A DNA stretch of 64,000 nucleotides from Prochilodus magdalenae (GCA_024036415.1 JAMWET010001367.1:301001-365000), one strand, 5' to 3'; counted from the first letter of the stretch, positions 12,490 through 22,424 are shown. Numbers and translations: made by a program. The notes: generated by a model from the sequence alone, not told the origin.

Positions 12490-12934
12490 ACACTAAAGGG
12501 GCTGGTTAGGACGCGCTAGCCCCGCACACGCCTGGCCGACACCTGGCTTAGAACTGACTGTTGGGGAGGCGACAGTGCCGCGGTTAAATAAGACGTGCAC
12601 TTGCTCTAGCTGTTGTGTAACTCCAGAGAGGAAAGCAGAGGCGTCGACTGCGTTTCTGGTTCATTCACCTGCACCCACCAACAGACAAAGCGCCGGAGGT
12701 CAGGGAGGTAGAAGACGCACTACTGGCCCTGCAGCCGGGCGCGTCACCCCGCGCGCTCTAAATCTCCCACGCGCACACGCACAACATACATACGAGACGA
12801 GCGCGCGCGCGTTCAGCTCCACCACGCAGTAGCCGGCAGCTTGCCCGCTGCATCCAGCGCACTCCTTTCCTCCCCTTAGCCGCTTAAGTGTCCGCACCCC
12901 TAAGTGAAAATGTCCAATGAGATGTTTTTATGAC

Positions 12935-12940
12935 ACTTAC
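12935..12940 (-). other. Splice donor of sorcs exon 1
   Basis: On the minus strand the coding sequence AGCAGC is followed directly by GTAAGT, a perfect consensus donor. Past it the homology to SorCS proteins stops and the frame runs into unrelated sequence. Known SorCS proteins continue with VILILTK at exactly this point, which supports the junction. Confidence 0.9.
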
Positions 12941-13555
12941 GCTGCTGTTCTGGCCGGACCAGTGCACCATGGCTTGGTTGTGAGCGGAGTCTCCGGTCAA
13001 GGCGAAGGTAGAGCTGGTAAGTTTGAGCTCCTCTTGCCTGGTGCTGGAGGTCCTCCTCTCCTCCTTATTCCACCTAAGCTCAGCCCGGGGCGCCCTGCTC
13101 TCTGGTCCTCGGCTGCTGGTGCTGCTGCTGGTGCTCCTACGTCCACGGCGCTTTAGATGCGCGGGTCGAGCTGGAGAAGGTCCGCCGTCAGTAAACTCGA
13201 GGTTACGAACTTTGCCCGCTTTACCGAGCGCCTCGCTGAAACTAAAGCCGCCCGTACTCCGTCTTCGCCTCGACGGCGCTGCGGCGTTCTTTCCCTCAGG
13301 CTCGGGCTGCTCCCGGTCCCCGGTAGAGGAGGACGAGTCGAAATCTCCGGCAACTTCGCCCCGGGACTCTGTTGCCTGGAGGGAGTCGGGGGTGTCCATT
13401 TTCAGCTTCAGCAACACCAGCTGCTGCCTCGGTCGCCACTCGCCCGCCGCCAGCTGACAAGACCTGCAACTTATCTCTGTTTTGACGGGGAACATCAGCA
13501 CCAGGGCACCGAAGACGCCGTACCAAACCGGACGAAAGCGTCTCCCTCTTCCCAT
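12941..13555 (-). CDS. sorcs1: SorCS-family VPS10 receptor, coding exon 1 (sorcs1 favoured over sorcs3)
   Basis: First coding exon of a type I membrane sorting receptor of the VPS10 family, which binds neurotrophic factors, APP and receptors and directs their trafficking in neurons. The 205 codons start at an ATG with A at -3 and G at +4; an in-frame TGA lies upstream at 13610-13612. Residues 10-24 are hydrophobic (VWYGVFGALVLMFPV), a likely signal peptide. Residues 25-175 form a basic, Ser-rich propeptide with furin-like runs RRRR (96-99) and RRGRR (136-140). Residues 184-205 (FALTGDSAHNQAMVHWSG...) match the near-invariant start of the SorCS VPS10 propeller, including an NSS glycosylation sequon. 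The frame ends exactly on a codon at a GTAAGT donor. EELKLTSST before FALTG is closer to SorCS1 than to SorCS3; SorCS2 differs more. The remaining exons lie left of the window. Family is near certain; the paralogue is an inference. Confidence 0.9.
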
Positions 13556-13780
13556 CGTGTCCAACGGCCGCGAAACGCACAGGAGCGCCGACGGGAACCA
13601 CTGCTTTCCTCAGAATGACACGCGCGCGCCTTGCTTTGTCGGCGTTGAGAGCGCTTCAACTCTTCTCTCAAGTTGCGTTACAGCCGAGGCTCCTGCTGCT
13701 GCCGCCGCCGCTGCTGCTCCGAGAACGCGCTCCGCGCTAAAAGTGCGAGTCCGCCAGGCGAAGCCAAGTTGAAGGATCTT
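13556..13780 (-). other. Probable 5'UTR of the SorCS gene
   Basis: GC-rich sequence directly upstream of the start codon, with an in-frame stop at 13610-13612. It contains a trinucleotide tract (13693-13718) that reads (AGC)3(GGC)3(AGC)3 in the transcript. The upstream end is arbitrary because no transcript data are available. Confidence 0.5.
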
Positions 13781-13791
13781 GATCAGACGAA

Positions 13792-13824
13792 GGGGCGGGG
13801 CTACAGCGAGCAGAGGCGGGAAAA
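13792..13824. promoter_or_regulatory. GC box and E2F-like site upstream of the SorCS gene
   Basis: GGGGCGGGGC at 13792-13801 is a perfect Sp1-type GC box, and GGCGGGAAAA at 13815-13824 matches the E2F consensus. Both lie about 240-270 bp upstream of the start codon in the CpG island. Occupancy is unknown. Confidence 0.45.
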
Positions 13825-13953
13825 TGAGAGAGAACCTGGAGTGGTTTTTAGCCTCACATCTAATCTTTCTATTAAGAAGACTTTATTTCAGCCGCGCGAG
13901 TCATTTCAAGACCAGCTCACACGTCCGTGCGTCGTTGTGGAGCTTGTGGGTGT

Positions 13954-13963
13954 GGGCGGGGGG
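13954..13963. promoter_or_regulatory. Distal GC box
   Basis: GGGCGGGGGG, a second Sp1/KLF-type site at the upstream border of the CpG island, about 400 bp from the start codon. Confidence 0.35.
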
Positions 13964-13980
13964 AGTGCGTTTCAGTAAAA

Positions 13981-14183
13981 GGGGCTTTTAAACTTTGATA
14001 TGATTCACTTGTTAAACAGGAAGTCCGTTTAAAGTGGCTGGCTGTGTGCATTGTGGAGAAACTTGCCAACACAGGTTAGATAGGAAACCAGGGTGGCAGA
14101 TTGAACAGAGCCAGTGGCCGTGATGTCTGCTGTCTAAAATGACTAGTGAACCTACATGTGATGAGTTTCCTGATCTTGATGGT

Positions 14184-14220
<37 letters not shown>

Positions 14221-14370
14221 TTATCATTAAAAGAAATGTTGCTCCCAGTAGGAAGTGTTGAATTGCAGTGCTATTCGGAAAGGACCAGGAATAATAAATG
14301 GTGATACATTTAGACTGATATGGGTAATATTAAATGAGCTACACAAACAGATGCCGTGCCTTTCAGTATG
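13981..14370. other. Upstream flank with (AT)n microsatellite
   Basis: AT-rich sequence directly beyond the CpG island, with a pure (AT)15 run at 14186-14215. No gene seen. Confidence 0.5.
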
Positions 14371-15260
14371 GCTTCAGGCCACCTTGTTTGCCAAGGCAAC
14401 ATGCATATGTCTCAGCATGGAGTTCTTAATGGCATCCTGTGATAATATTCTCACAGTTTCCGCAGATTTTGCGATAGAGATGGAGGTGGAGCAACACCAG
14501 GCCTTCTGGATGCATGACACATGATAACAAACTGATCTTGGAGCTTTGGTCATCTCCACCAAGACAAAAGCAGCACTCATCACTGAAGATGACCCACTGT
14601 CATTCTGAGGCACTCCAGGAGAGTCTGGCACAACACTGTTGCAGTCTTTGGTGACGTTGACGTGGTGTTATGGGCAGTCACTGCAGCGGTCTGCGTACAT
14701 GTACTCCTGCATCATGCAGCCATTTGCTGAGTCATGGAGGGCATCACTCCTTGCTGAATGTCCACAATCATTCACTCTTCGTATCCCTGGAGACAATCTG
14801 CTGTTTTTCTATCTTTCCATGGCTTGTGTAGGTCTCCCCAGATCCTTCATGTCGCTGGTGTGCGCCTTCGTATATCCACTGGTGCCAATAGCATGCTATG
14901 GGTCTCCACATGAATGGCATGGAGCGCAGTACTTCATTAAGTCCATCCTGCTTCCCAGAGCCCTATGATGTAACCCCTCTCAAAGTTTTCCAACTGCTCG
15001 GATTGCTTGCTTTTATCCGAGGCATACTTTGCTTGCAAATGATGCTACCAACACAACAGCACAGTGTTTCCACAAGCCAGTAGGAAGCTCGCCTAATAGG
15101 ATAACATTATATAGTCTGTTAGGTACAGAGATAAGGCTCGTCCTTGCTAACATCACATGTGCGACCAAGTGTGAAACCTGAATCATTTGCATGTCTTGTG
15201 ATGTCAAAGCTACCCACCAAGTTTCATTACTGATTCATTATTGTTTCACCTTTCAGAACG
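14371..15260 (-). mobile_element. Tc1-derived element family A, copy 1, with an internal insertion
   Basis: It shares ordered blocks with copies at 20145, 43385 and 63205: GCAGATTTTGCG, ACACCAGGCCTTCTGGA, a transposase block that on the minus strand encodes QWVIFSDE (a Tc1/mariner first catalytic Asp motif), TGAGTCATGGAGGGCATCACT, and TGCATGTCTTGTGATGTCAAA. Compared with the others, this copy has about 300 extra bases (roughly 14800-15117) between ATTCACTC and AGGTACAGAGATAAG. The transposase is fragmentary. Confidence 0.7.
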
Positions 15261-15770
15261 CTCTATGTACCTCTCTGCCAGGAATGGGTTTTAAAAAGTG
15301 TTTTAACCAAAAGGCCTGTCTCGGAATGATAATGAAATAATGTCTTGGCCATTAACGCACATACTCATGTCTTAATTAATGTTTTCCTTTTTTTCTTTGT
15401 TGGAGTTTTAAAAGACATTGAACTCTTTAGCTCTTTTTGAGCTTTATGGCCAAGCATATGAGCAAATGACCGACATAAACTATACAGCACATTAAAAACT
15501 TCTGTTTTTAAAAAGTTTCTGACATCAGTGTGTGCATACTGCTGCTCGTCTCACTCTGACTGAACTCACAAGATAGTGTATGTAAGGTAACATCTACACT
15601 AAAGCTGTGTCTCTATTGTGTAGTACCCACTAATGCTACACAGTGTATGCACTGTACCCATCTTGATGGAATGATTTGATGGTGAGTTGTCATACCAAAC
15701 TAGACTCTGAAGGCAAATAAATGAACACATTGTGTATATATATATGTATTTTTACAGGCTGATGTGACAG
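15261..15770. other. Unassigned intergenic sequence
   Basis: No gene or repeat recognised. Confidence 0.5.
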
Positions 15771-16020
15771 ATTTGGGTACTCATATTTCATATTTCAACA
15801 CCACTTCTGGTCCTGCCACTTCCACCATTCATAATTTTTTCTATATTTTCATGACACGAAAAGCGCCTCCCTATCCATTTCCCATTTCATTGTGAAACAA
15901 TATTGCCCATTATTGCCATACTCACAAGTGTGGATTGTGGATTTGTGAGTAAACCCAGCTTTGACATTCATAACTGTACTATAAACTACATACTCAACTA
16001 GTTAGGATTACTTTTAAGAG
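15771..16020. repeat. Unclassified dispersed repeat, third partial copy
   Basis: It contains CTTTGACATT(C/T)ATAACTGTA preceded by a GTGGATTT..TGAGTA block, TGGTCCTGCCA, and a TCC..TTTCCCAT..CATTG block, as in 380-1060. Same orientation. Confidence 0.55.
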
Positions 16021-16029
16021 TGCAATTGG

Positions 16030-16212
16030 AACTCACCCTAAGTCAGTTCCCTGCCCTGCACATTTTGGTGCTTTCCCTGCTCCCAACACACCTGATTCAG
16101 CTAATCAGCTCATTACCAAGTCATTTCAGAGCTGCAGGGGGTGTGTCAATGCAGGCAGTCCACTAAAAAGTGCAGGGCAGGGTGTCTCCAGGACCAGGGT
16201 TAAGAAACACTG
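16030..16212. mobile_element. Palindromic MITE, copy 2
   Basis: It has CCCTGCCCTGCACATTTTGG...CACCTGATTCAGCTAATCAG on the left and AAAGTGCAGGGCAGGG...CCAGGACCAGGGTTAAGAAA on the right. The outer left arm is degraded. Its right end CTCCAGGACCAGGGT matches copy 1. Confidence 0.7.
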
Positions 16213-16254
16213 CACTAAGTGGTGCTCTATGCATTTGCATGAATTTAGATCTGT

Positions 16255-16480
16255 GGTTGGTGTGGCTCAGCGGTTAACACCTCTACCCACCAGGGAGCTA
16301 CCACCCCATGTGGGAGACGGGGGTTCAAATCCCAATCTAGGTAGCGAATGCTGAGCTATACCAATAAGAGTCCTTGGGCAAGACTCCTAACACTACACTG
16401 GCCTACCTGTAATACAAATAAGCTTGTAAGTCGCTCTGGATAAGAGTGTCAGCTAAATCCCTAAAATGTAAATGTAGATC
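16255..16480 (+). repeat. tRNA-derived SINE, full length
   Basis: The head carries a pol III A box (TGGCTCAGCGGTTAAC, from 16263) and a B box (GGGTTCAAATCCC, 16321-16333). The body contains TCCTTGGGCAAGACTCCTAACAC. The tail CGCTCTGGATAAGAGTGTCAGCTAAAT is typical of fish SINEs that share a LINE-like 3' end. A 5'-truncated minus-strand relative lies at 55817-55976. Confidence 0.85.
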
Positions 16481-17333
16481 GGATTGCTTGTAGTGTACAT
16501 GTAAACAGACATTTTCATCAGGCTTTTGAGTAGAGTGTGTATATAGACACCACAGTCTAAATCTGCAAAGGGCGTGAACTCGATTGGATTGGGCATCTAG
16601 GAACATATTTATAATCGTTTTATTTTAATCCACCACCACTGTAAGCACTTCTTGGCAAGTTTGTCTAGAATGGCACATTTTGATATGAAATCAGTCTAAA
16701 TGACTTTCGAAGCCATCAATAAAATTCCCGTTTTAAAGAAACCTAGTCCATTGCTTATATTCTTTTTCCCTCTCCACATATTAGAAGTGGATGCGTGCCT
16801 TAAAAACGCCTCGCTCTCTCTCAGGAACGAGACACCATTTGTTTGATCAATGAGGGAATTGCAAATGGATCTTGACGGACATCAGTCACTGCGCGACTGT
16901 CAACAGGCACATTAGGCTAGGCTACTTAAATTTGCCTTTTAGCCTGCAGGTAACTTGCTCAGCAGCATGTTCTTTAAATTGGGAACAGTAACTAGAATGT
17001 CGTCTGACCAACAAATATAGATTTACATACGTACAGTAAGAAACAATAGACCATGACTAAATACGACAGGCCAAAGGAAGCCGGTTTCTAGTACCCTTTA
17101 AAATATGAAGAAATCTGTGAGAAATGAATGGGACACATTTATGGGAGTATAATTATAGCAATAAGTACGAGACAGGGATAAATAATAAAATAAACACAGG
17201 TAATGAAGCTCAAATGGGCCTATGCCTGTCTCTTTGTGCTTTTGAGAAGGAAAAATTTCTACTTAAAAGGAACATGTCCCTGTGGACTCTCCACTCAGGC
17301 AGTGTCAATAAAATAAGCAGTGAGGAAAGTTCA

Positions 17334-17336
<3 letters not shown>
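16481..17336. other. Unassigned intergenic sequence
   Basis: No gene or repeat recognised. Confidence 0.5.

Positions 17337-17371
<35 letters not shown>
17337..17371. repeat. (CT)n microsatellite
   Basis: Uninterrupted CT dinucleotide run of about 17 units. Confidence 0.95.
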
Positions 17372-17373
<2 letters not shown>

Positions 17374-18240
17374 CCAAATGAATACATTCCATAACGCAAT
17401 CCCGACATAAACAGAGCAACGGATTATTAAGGCATTCTTTGCTGTTAGTGGAATAAGCTATATGTTCTAATTACATGTCAAGTATTGCTGCGCTTGTGAC
17501 TAATAACGCTCCATTAGATGAGCACCGTGCTTTTAGTAACCACGGCAAATCGTAACATGCCGATAGTGGCGTCAGTTTGCATTGACATTTGTGTATTCAT
17601 GAATGTTAGAGGATGTCGGTACTGAGCGCATGAAGGATTGGACAAATTGCTCCCTCTCTCTCTCTGCCTATATGAGTTAAACCCCCTGCCTTGTCATACC
17701 AGAGGCGTTAAAAATGATTAACAGCTGCACAGGCCCGGACTCAGAGTATTAAATAGATATATTGTATATTGGATTAACGGTATTGCTATGGACAGGCCTC
17801 CAGAGCTACAGACTCACTCATCATTCTCTCTCTCTCTCGCCCTCCCGCCTCTTCCCCCCCCCACCCTCCATGGAATAGACTCAGGAAAATATCACAGCCC
17901 ATCATCTCATCTCCCATCCTTCCTTTAACGTGAACGCTCAGATCCCCTCAGTAGAAATCAGTGCTGTTAAAGAGCGATTTGCACATACAAAAGCGCTCGT
18001 CCATAAGGAGCTGCACCGAGGGCTACTCGAAGGCCACATTCGGTGAATTGGCAGAAACGAGTGCGTGGTAGTGTAGGCGAAATCTCTCAACCCTCAGCGG
18101 TGAACTGATTATGTTGGATCAAATTTTCCCAGACCGTGACCTTATCTGATTTGTGGAGATGAAAATGTCATTTCTAATATTGTGTTGTTCATCAAGAGAA
18201 TCACATGTTCATTTTGTCTCATTTGCTTGTTCCAGCCACA
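17372..18240. other. Unassigned, repeat-free intergenic sequence
   Basis: High-complexity sequence apart from short CT-rich tracts near 17655 and 17825. It could hold regulatory DNA, but nothing is directly diagnostic. Confidence 0.35.
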
Positions 18241-18321
18241 TGTATTGTATGCTGAATTGATGGGGACTGGACGTACTGCAAGCCACCCATTATCAGCTCC
18301 ACTTACCATGTGCACTATGTA
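18241..18321 (-). mobile_element. Left part of a split MITE (outermost host of a nest)
   Basis: Contains CCCATTATCAGCTCCACTTACCATG. I recognise this, in inverse orientation, as part of a common fish MITE with the word ATGGTAAGTGGAGCTGATAA. The family continues after the inner insertions, at about 19810. Confidence 0.6.
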
Positions 18322-18749
18322 CAGGGGTTGGACAATGAAACTGAAACACCTGGTTTTAGACCACAGTCATTTATTAGTATGGGGTAGGGCCTCCTTTTGC
18401 GGCCAATACAGCGTCAGTTGGTCTTGGGAATGACATATACAAGTCCTGCACAGTGGTCAGAGGGATTTTAAGCCATTCTTCTTGCAGGATAGTGGCCAGG
18501 TCACTACGTGATGCTGGTGGAGGTTCTTGATACATCACAAAGACTTGCTGTCTTGGTATGCTGACATTACCCAGTTTGATACCGTGGTCACCCATCTTGC
18601 ATTGCAGTATTTTACAAAGACTTGCTGTCTTGGTCACAGATGCGCCAGCAAGACGTGCACCAACAGTTTGTCCTCTTTTGAACTCCATTTAGCCATGAGA
18701 CCTCCCACACTAAAATGACAGGTGTTTCAGTTTCATTGTCCAACCCCTG
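18322..18749 (-). mobile_element. Internally deleted Tc1-like element, copy 2 (428 bp)
   Basis: It has the same inverted ends as 1342-1873 and is TA-flanked (18320-18321, 18750-18751). On the minus strand one open frame (18374-18688) joins a transposase N-terminal piece ([17 protein letters not shown]) to the C-terminal piece (IPLTTVQDLY...VLAAKGGPTPY), skipping the catalytic core. Internal segments are in a different order from copy 1. Confidence 0.88.
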
Positions 18750-18751
18750 TA

Positions 18752-19807
18752 CACTATGAACAAAAGTATAGGGAAAGTCCTTCCAATTATTGAGTTCCCA
18801 TGTTTCAGCAATGGTCAATGCTAAGGATCAAGCTAAAAAAGCACGCTACCATGCAAATTTCATCCACACAAACCGAAAAGCTCAGTGACTTTAAAAGTAG
18901 CTGCGTCACAGGATGCCACATCTGCCACATGTCAGTTTCTTTGTTGCTAGATCTGCCCAGTCAAATGCTGTTACTGTAAATGGAATCATCTAGGAGCAAC
19001 AAAATCCCAGCCACACGGAGCCGACCACACAAACTCACCGAGCAGGGCCATCAAGTGCTGAAGTATGTAGCAAATAAAGATACCTTGTTCTCTGTTTCAT
19101 CACTCTCTGCAGAGTTTCAAACTCCCTTTGGAAGTGACATCAGTGCAAGAACTGTGTACTGGTTCAATGAAATGGATTTGAACACAAGTCTTAAGATCAT
19201 TTTGCACAATTCCAGGCATCAGCTGGAGTGAAGGAAACCAGGTCACCCCTGGAATATTGGGAACCTGTTCTCTGGAGTGATAAATCACACTTCACTATCT
19301 AGTAGTCTAATGGATAGGATGACAGGTAAACACTGCCTACAGGAATAGTGCCAATAGTAAAGTTTGGTGGAGGAAGGATAATGGGTCTTGGTCCCCCCGT
19401 TAGGTCCAGTGGAGGATAAAGTTAAAGCTTTTTGGCAACAGTCTGTTGAAGGCCCTTTCTTGTCCCAACATGACCCTACCTCTGTGCACAATAGACCCAT
19501 AAAGAGTTTAGTGTGGAGGAACTCCACAGAACCCTGATCTCAATCACGTTGAACATCTTTGGTATGAACTGGAATCGTCAGTTTCAAGCTGCTCAGCCTA
19601 CATTAGTGCCTGATCGCTCTAAATGTTCTTTTGAGTAAATGGCCACAGACTCTTACAGATATCCTTAAATCTTGCAGAATATGTTTTTCTAGAAGAGTAG
19701 AAGCCAACTCCTTATTAATGCCCATGGTTTTGGAATGGGATGTCCAACACTCATATAGCTTATATAGGTGTGATGGTCAAGTGTCTGCATACTTTTGGCC
19801 ATCTAAT
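18752..19807 (+). pseudogene. Decayed Tc1 transposon, near full length
   Basis: The ends CACTATGAACAAAAGTAT (left) and ATACTTTTGGCCATCTAATG (right) are diverged inverted repeats flanked by TA. The interior follows the standard order of a fish Tc1 transposase: a DNA-binding region near 18890-19130, GTTCTCTGGAGTGATAAATC (WSDK, first catalytic position) near 19267, the GGTGGAGG glycine block near 19362, and a C-terminal tail near 19600-19730. Many frameshifts, stops and internal losses make it inactive. Its left TA is also the right target TA of the 428-bp element. Confidence 0.8.
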
Positions 19808-20030
19808 GTAGGTGCACTTTACAGTTCTACCATTACATAATATAGTTAATCTGTTTCTCTACACACTTTCACCTTGTTCTTCAGTGGTCTGGATCCTCAC
19901 AGGACCAGGGCAGGTTTTATTTGAGTGGTGGGTTACTAAGGCATTCAGCACTGCAGTGGCACTGATGAGGGGGTGGCATGTAGCTGTGTGTTGCGGTGGA
20001 ATGAGTAGATCCTGCACAGCTTTGTTTTTT
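19808..20030 (-). mobile_element. Right part of the split MITE
   Basis: It continues the family interrupted at 18321: GCACTTTACAGTTCTAC, CTGTTTCTCTACACACTTT, GTTCTTCAGTGGTCTGGATCCTCACAGGACC and CAGCACTGCAGTGGCACTGATG follow in the family's normal order. A further fragment lies at 24870-25020. Confidence 0.65.
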
Positions 20031-20144
20031 TTACAAAAAACTTCATTTTATTTTTAGTACAGAGTATACTGAAGCATGTGACCAATATCCATATATATAT
20101 ATATATATGTAGAGGCTACACGTACAAAATTAGTGTGGGGCCGC
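20031..20144. repeat. AT-rich spacer with (AT)n
   Basis: Short (AT)n run at about 20091-20108 immediately before the next Tc1 derivative. Confidence 0.7.
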
Positions 20145-20625
20145 CATGTTTCCTAACGCGACATGCATACGTCTCATCCATACGCATCCATTCTATGTCG
20201 CACATTCTCACAGAGTTCCTGCAGATATTGCGGCAGGGGTGGAGTTTAGAGTGACACCAGGCTTTCTGGACATGTGACACGTGACAGCAAACCGTTCATC
20301 TCGTGGCTGACCATGGTGCTGATAATGGTCTGTGTGCATGTAGTCCTGCGTTGTGCAGCAGTCTGCCAATGGTGCTGGCACTAACAGGATGACTCATGAT
20401 GGGTATCACCACTCACTGAATCTCAGCAATCGTGGATGTTGGCTCATTCAGGTACAGTGATAAGACCCATCCGTGCCTACATCAAGTTTAAAAACCTGAA
20501 TCATGTGCATGTCTCACAATGTCAAACCTGCCCACCAAGTTTCATTCTTTTCAGTTGATTCCTTCTGGGTGCAGCTATTTGTGCAACTATTTTTTGATGA
20601 TGACTGTAGATCTGCTCACTGAGCC
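20145..20625 (-). mobile_element. Tc1-derived element family A, copy 2
   Basis: Shares ACACCAGGCTTTCTGGACATGTGA, GTCTGCCAATGGTGCTGGCA, AACAGGATGACTCATGATGG, CAAACCTGCCCACCAAGTTTC and CTGGGTGCAGCTATTTGT with the other copies. It lacks the FSDE-coding block kept in copies 1 and 4. The remaining transposase is a fragment of the N-terminal region on the minus strand. Confidence 0.75.
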
Positions 20626-22424
20626 TTTAGCTGTTTAGCATTTTGCCATTTTACATCAAAGTTATAAGGGAACAGTTCAGCCTGGACTGCCCTCTCAATG
20701 CGGCACAAAGAAGGGCACCCAATCAGAAACACGGAGACACAGTAACAAAAACAGGCTGCTTATTTGTAAGGGATAAATAAAGGTTAGAAAATGTTTATTG
20801 ACTGGTTTTGGTACATAACACTGTACAAATGTGCTCCGAAGGAATGCAGTATGTACTACAAGAGAAATGCAGGGCACATGGGCTTTACTAGTACTTTGAA
20901 TAGACAAGATTTCACAGGTTTTGATGGGACCACTCACGATCATGCCGAGTTGTTTCCTTTATTTTTCAGAATTCCACTAATTAGCATTTTGAGTTGAAAG
21001 CTAACTGGGCCAGGACGGATTAAAAAGACCAGACAGACTGCACGAGTCAATTTGGCATGCCAGCATTCGTGAAAAATGCAATTATCACCCAGACAGTTCA
21101 GCGAGAGTTTGTATAGTAGGGTGAAAAAAGCATCCTGTTGAAGGCAATGTTTGAGATGTTGCTGTTTCTGAATTCTCCAGTCTTCTCCAGTGTCATGTTT
21201 TCCCCACGTCTAATTAGGCACAAGCATCAACCTGCAAGGAGACAGACATGTTGTCATCCATGTTCCCACGGCAACGATCCAACCTCGCCGTCATTGGAAG
21301 AGACAGGAGGATTACAAAAGAGGTGGAGGTAAATTGCGGAGAAGCACACACACATAGACACAGAGATAGAGGCACACTCGAAAACACACTGTGACAAGAA
21401 TCACTGGATGGTGAATACACAGACTTCATGCTGGCTCCGGGTTCAAAGCGAGGGAGGATAAAGTTGCCTGAAGTTGGACTGTAGGGTGCCTCTGCAGTGA
21501 GGAGGAGAGGAGAGAATGTCCAAGCATTAGCAGACCAACTTTGGGTTCTATTCAATTTGGGCAAAGTCTTTTGTAGTGACAACAGTTGAGGCCACTGAGA
21601 AGAGATAGCCAATAAATGGCTTACAAAGAGGGCCTTTTTGTAAAGCTGCAGAAAGTGAGGGAGGAAAAAAAACACAGTTAAAGGAAAAGCAAAAAGAACC
21701 AAAAAAGAAAAAGGCAGCCGAACTCTAAGAAGTTGCTGCTGAATTGCCTTTTCGGACGGTCCTCTTTTTTTGTTCTATGTAACAGAGGCTTCTATTGAAT
21801 AGAGATGTTTCCTGTATGGAGTTTATTGGTATTCTTCCGTTTGCTGAGTTCACTGACTAGGTCAGAAACAATCAGTGAGCTGTGTCTTATTCAGTAGCGC
21901 TCAAAGGCAGAACCCCGGACTAGAATATGCCCTTTTGTGGTGATGCGCACTGATTTGTGATGAAGTCTTGAGCTTGATCTTCTGAACGTGACAGTTAGGG
22001 CTTGAGATGAGCATGAAAAAGTGTGTGGCTTTTATTATTTGCAAAGACACAAAAACACTTACTGGCCATTTCCTGTACTTAACTGTCAAAATGCTTCTCA
22101 GATCCATGTAAAAGGGCTGCTTCTAAGGAAACTGCAGTTGTCACTGTACTTGCATCCACTGCTGCTTTTTGAGGACTGTGATTTAGAAATAAACTGTACC
22201 TTATTTTGACCAGCTGCCCTCAAAGGAGCCGAGCTGAACCCAATGTACATGCGGACTTGTTAACAAAGGGGCGTTTCTTGCCTTGTTTTGACTTCGGTCA
22301 GACCTGTAAAGCTCAAAACAACATGGCCATTTTTGCTGTTTTTGTGTTTTCTCTGCTGAAAAAGCCAGTGCTTATGTTGCATCAGATGCTGTGTGAAGAG
22401 TCTGGTCTTATGAAGCTAAGAATC
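20626..22424. other. Unassigned intergenic sequence
   Basis: It includes a 162-codon minus-strand open frame (21214-21702) of low-complexity composition that resembles nothing known. It is not called as a gene. No repeats recognised. Confidence 0.4.

Larger units (their letters stand above)
1..12940 (-). other. Intron 1 of the SorCS gene (partial)
   Basis: Everything left of the donor is inferred to be the first part of intron 1, because the gene runs leftward and no stretch resembling exon 2 (which should encode VILILTK and the next propeller strands) was recognised. Vertebrate SORCS1/SORCS3 first introns are very long, so an intron longer than 12.9 kb is expected. The interval is filled with repeats listed separately. 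Confidence 0.75.
12490..13980. promoter_or_regulatory. CpG island spanning the SorCS 5' end
   Basis: This is the only clearly GC-rich, CpG-dense block in an otherwise AT-rich window. It covers exon 1, the 5'UTR and upstream flank and stops sharply near 13.98 kb. Its position marks it as the promoter of the minus-strand gene. I see no TATA box in good position, consistent with a CpG-island promoter with dispersed start sites. The exact transcription start cannot be given. Long open frames on the plus strand here reflect GC content rather than a second gene. Confidence 0.8.

Noticed and set aside
13023..13457. Long plus-strand open frames (144 and 153 codons) antisense to SorCS exon 1
   Set aside because: They lie within the CpG island, where stop codons are rare, and their sequence is explained by the minus-strand SorCS frame with its strong homology.
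16263..16333. Functional tRNA gene
   Set aside because: A and B boxes are present but the sequence between and after them does not fold into a cloverleaf with a clear anticodon and acceptor stem, and it runs into a SINE body and tail.
21214..21702. 162-codon minus-strand open frame
   Set aside because: Ser/Leu-rich composition without recognisable domain, no plausible splice or gene context, and no upstream GC-rich promoter. A chance frame is more likely. A protein search finding homologues would overturn this.
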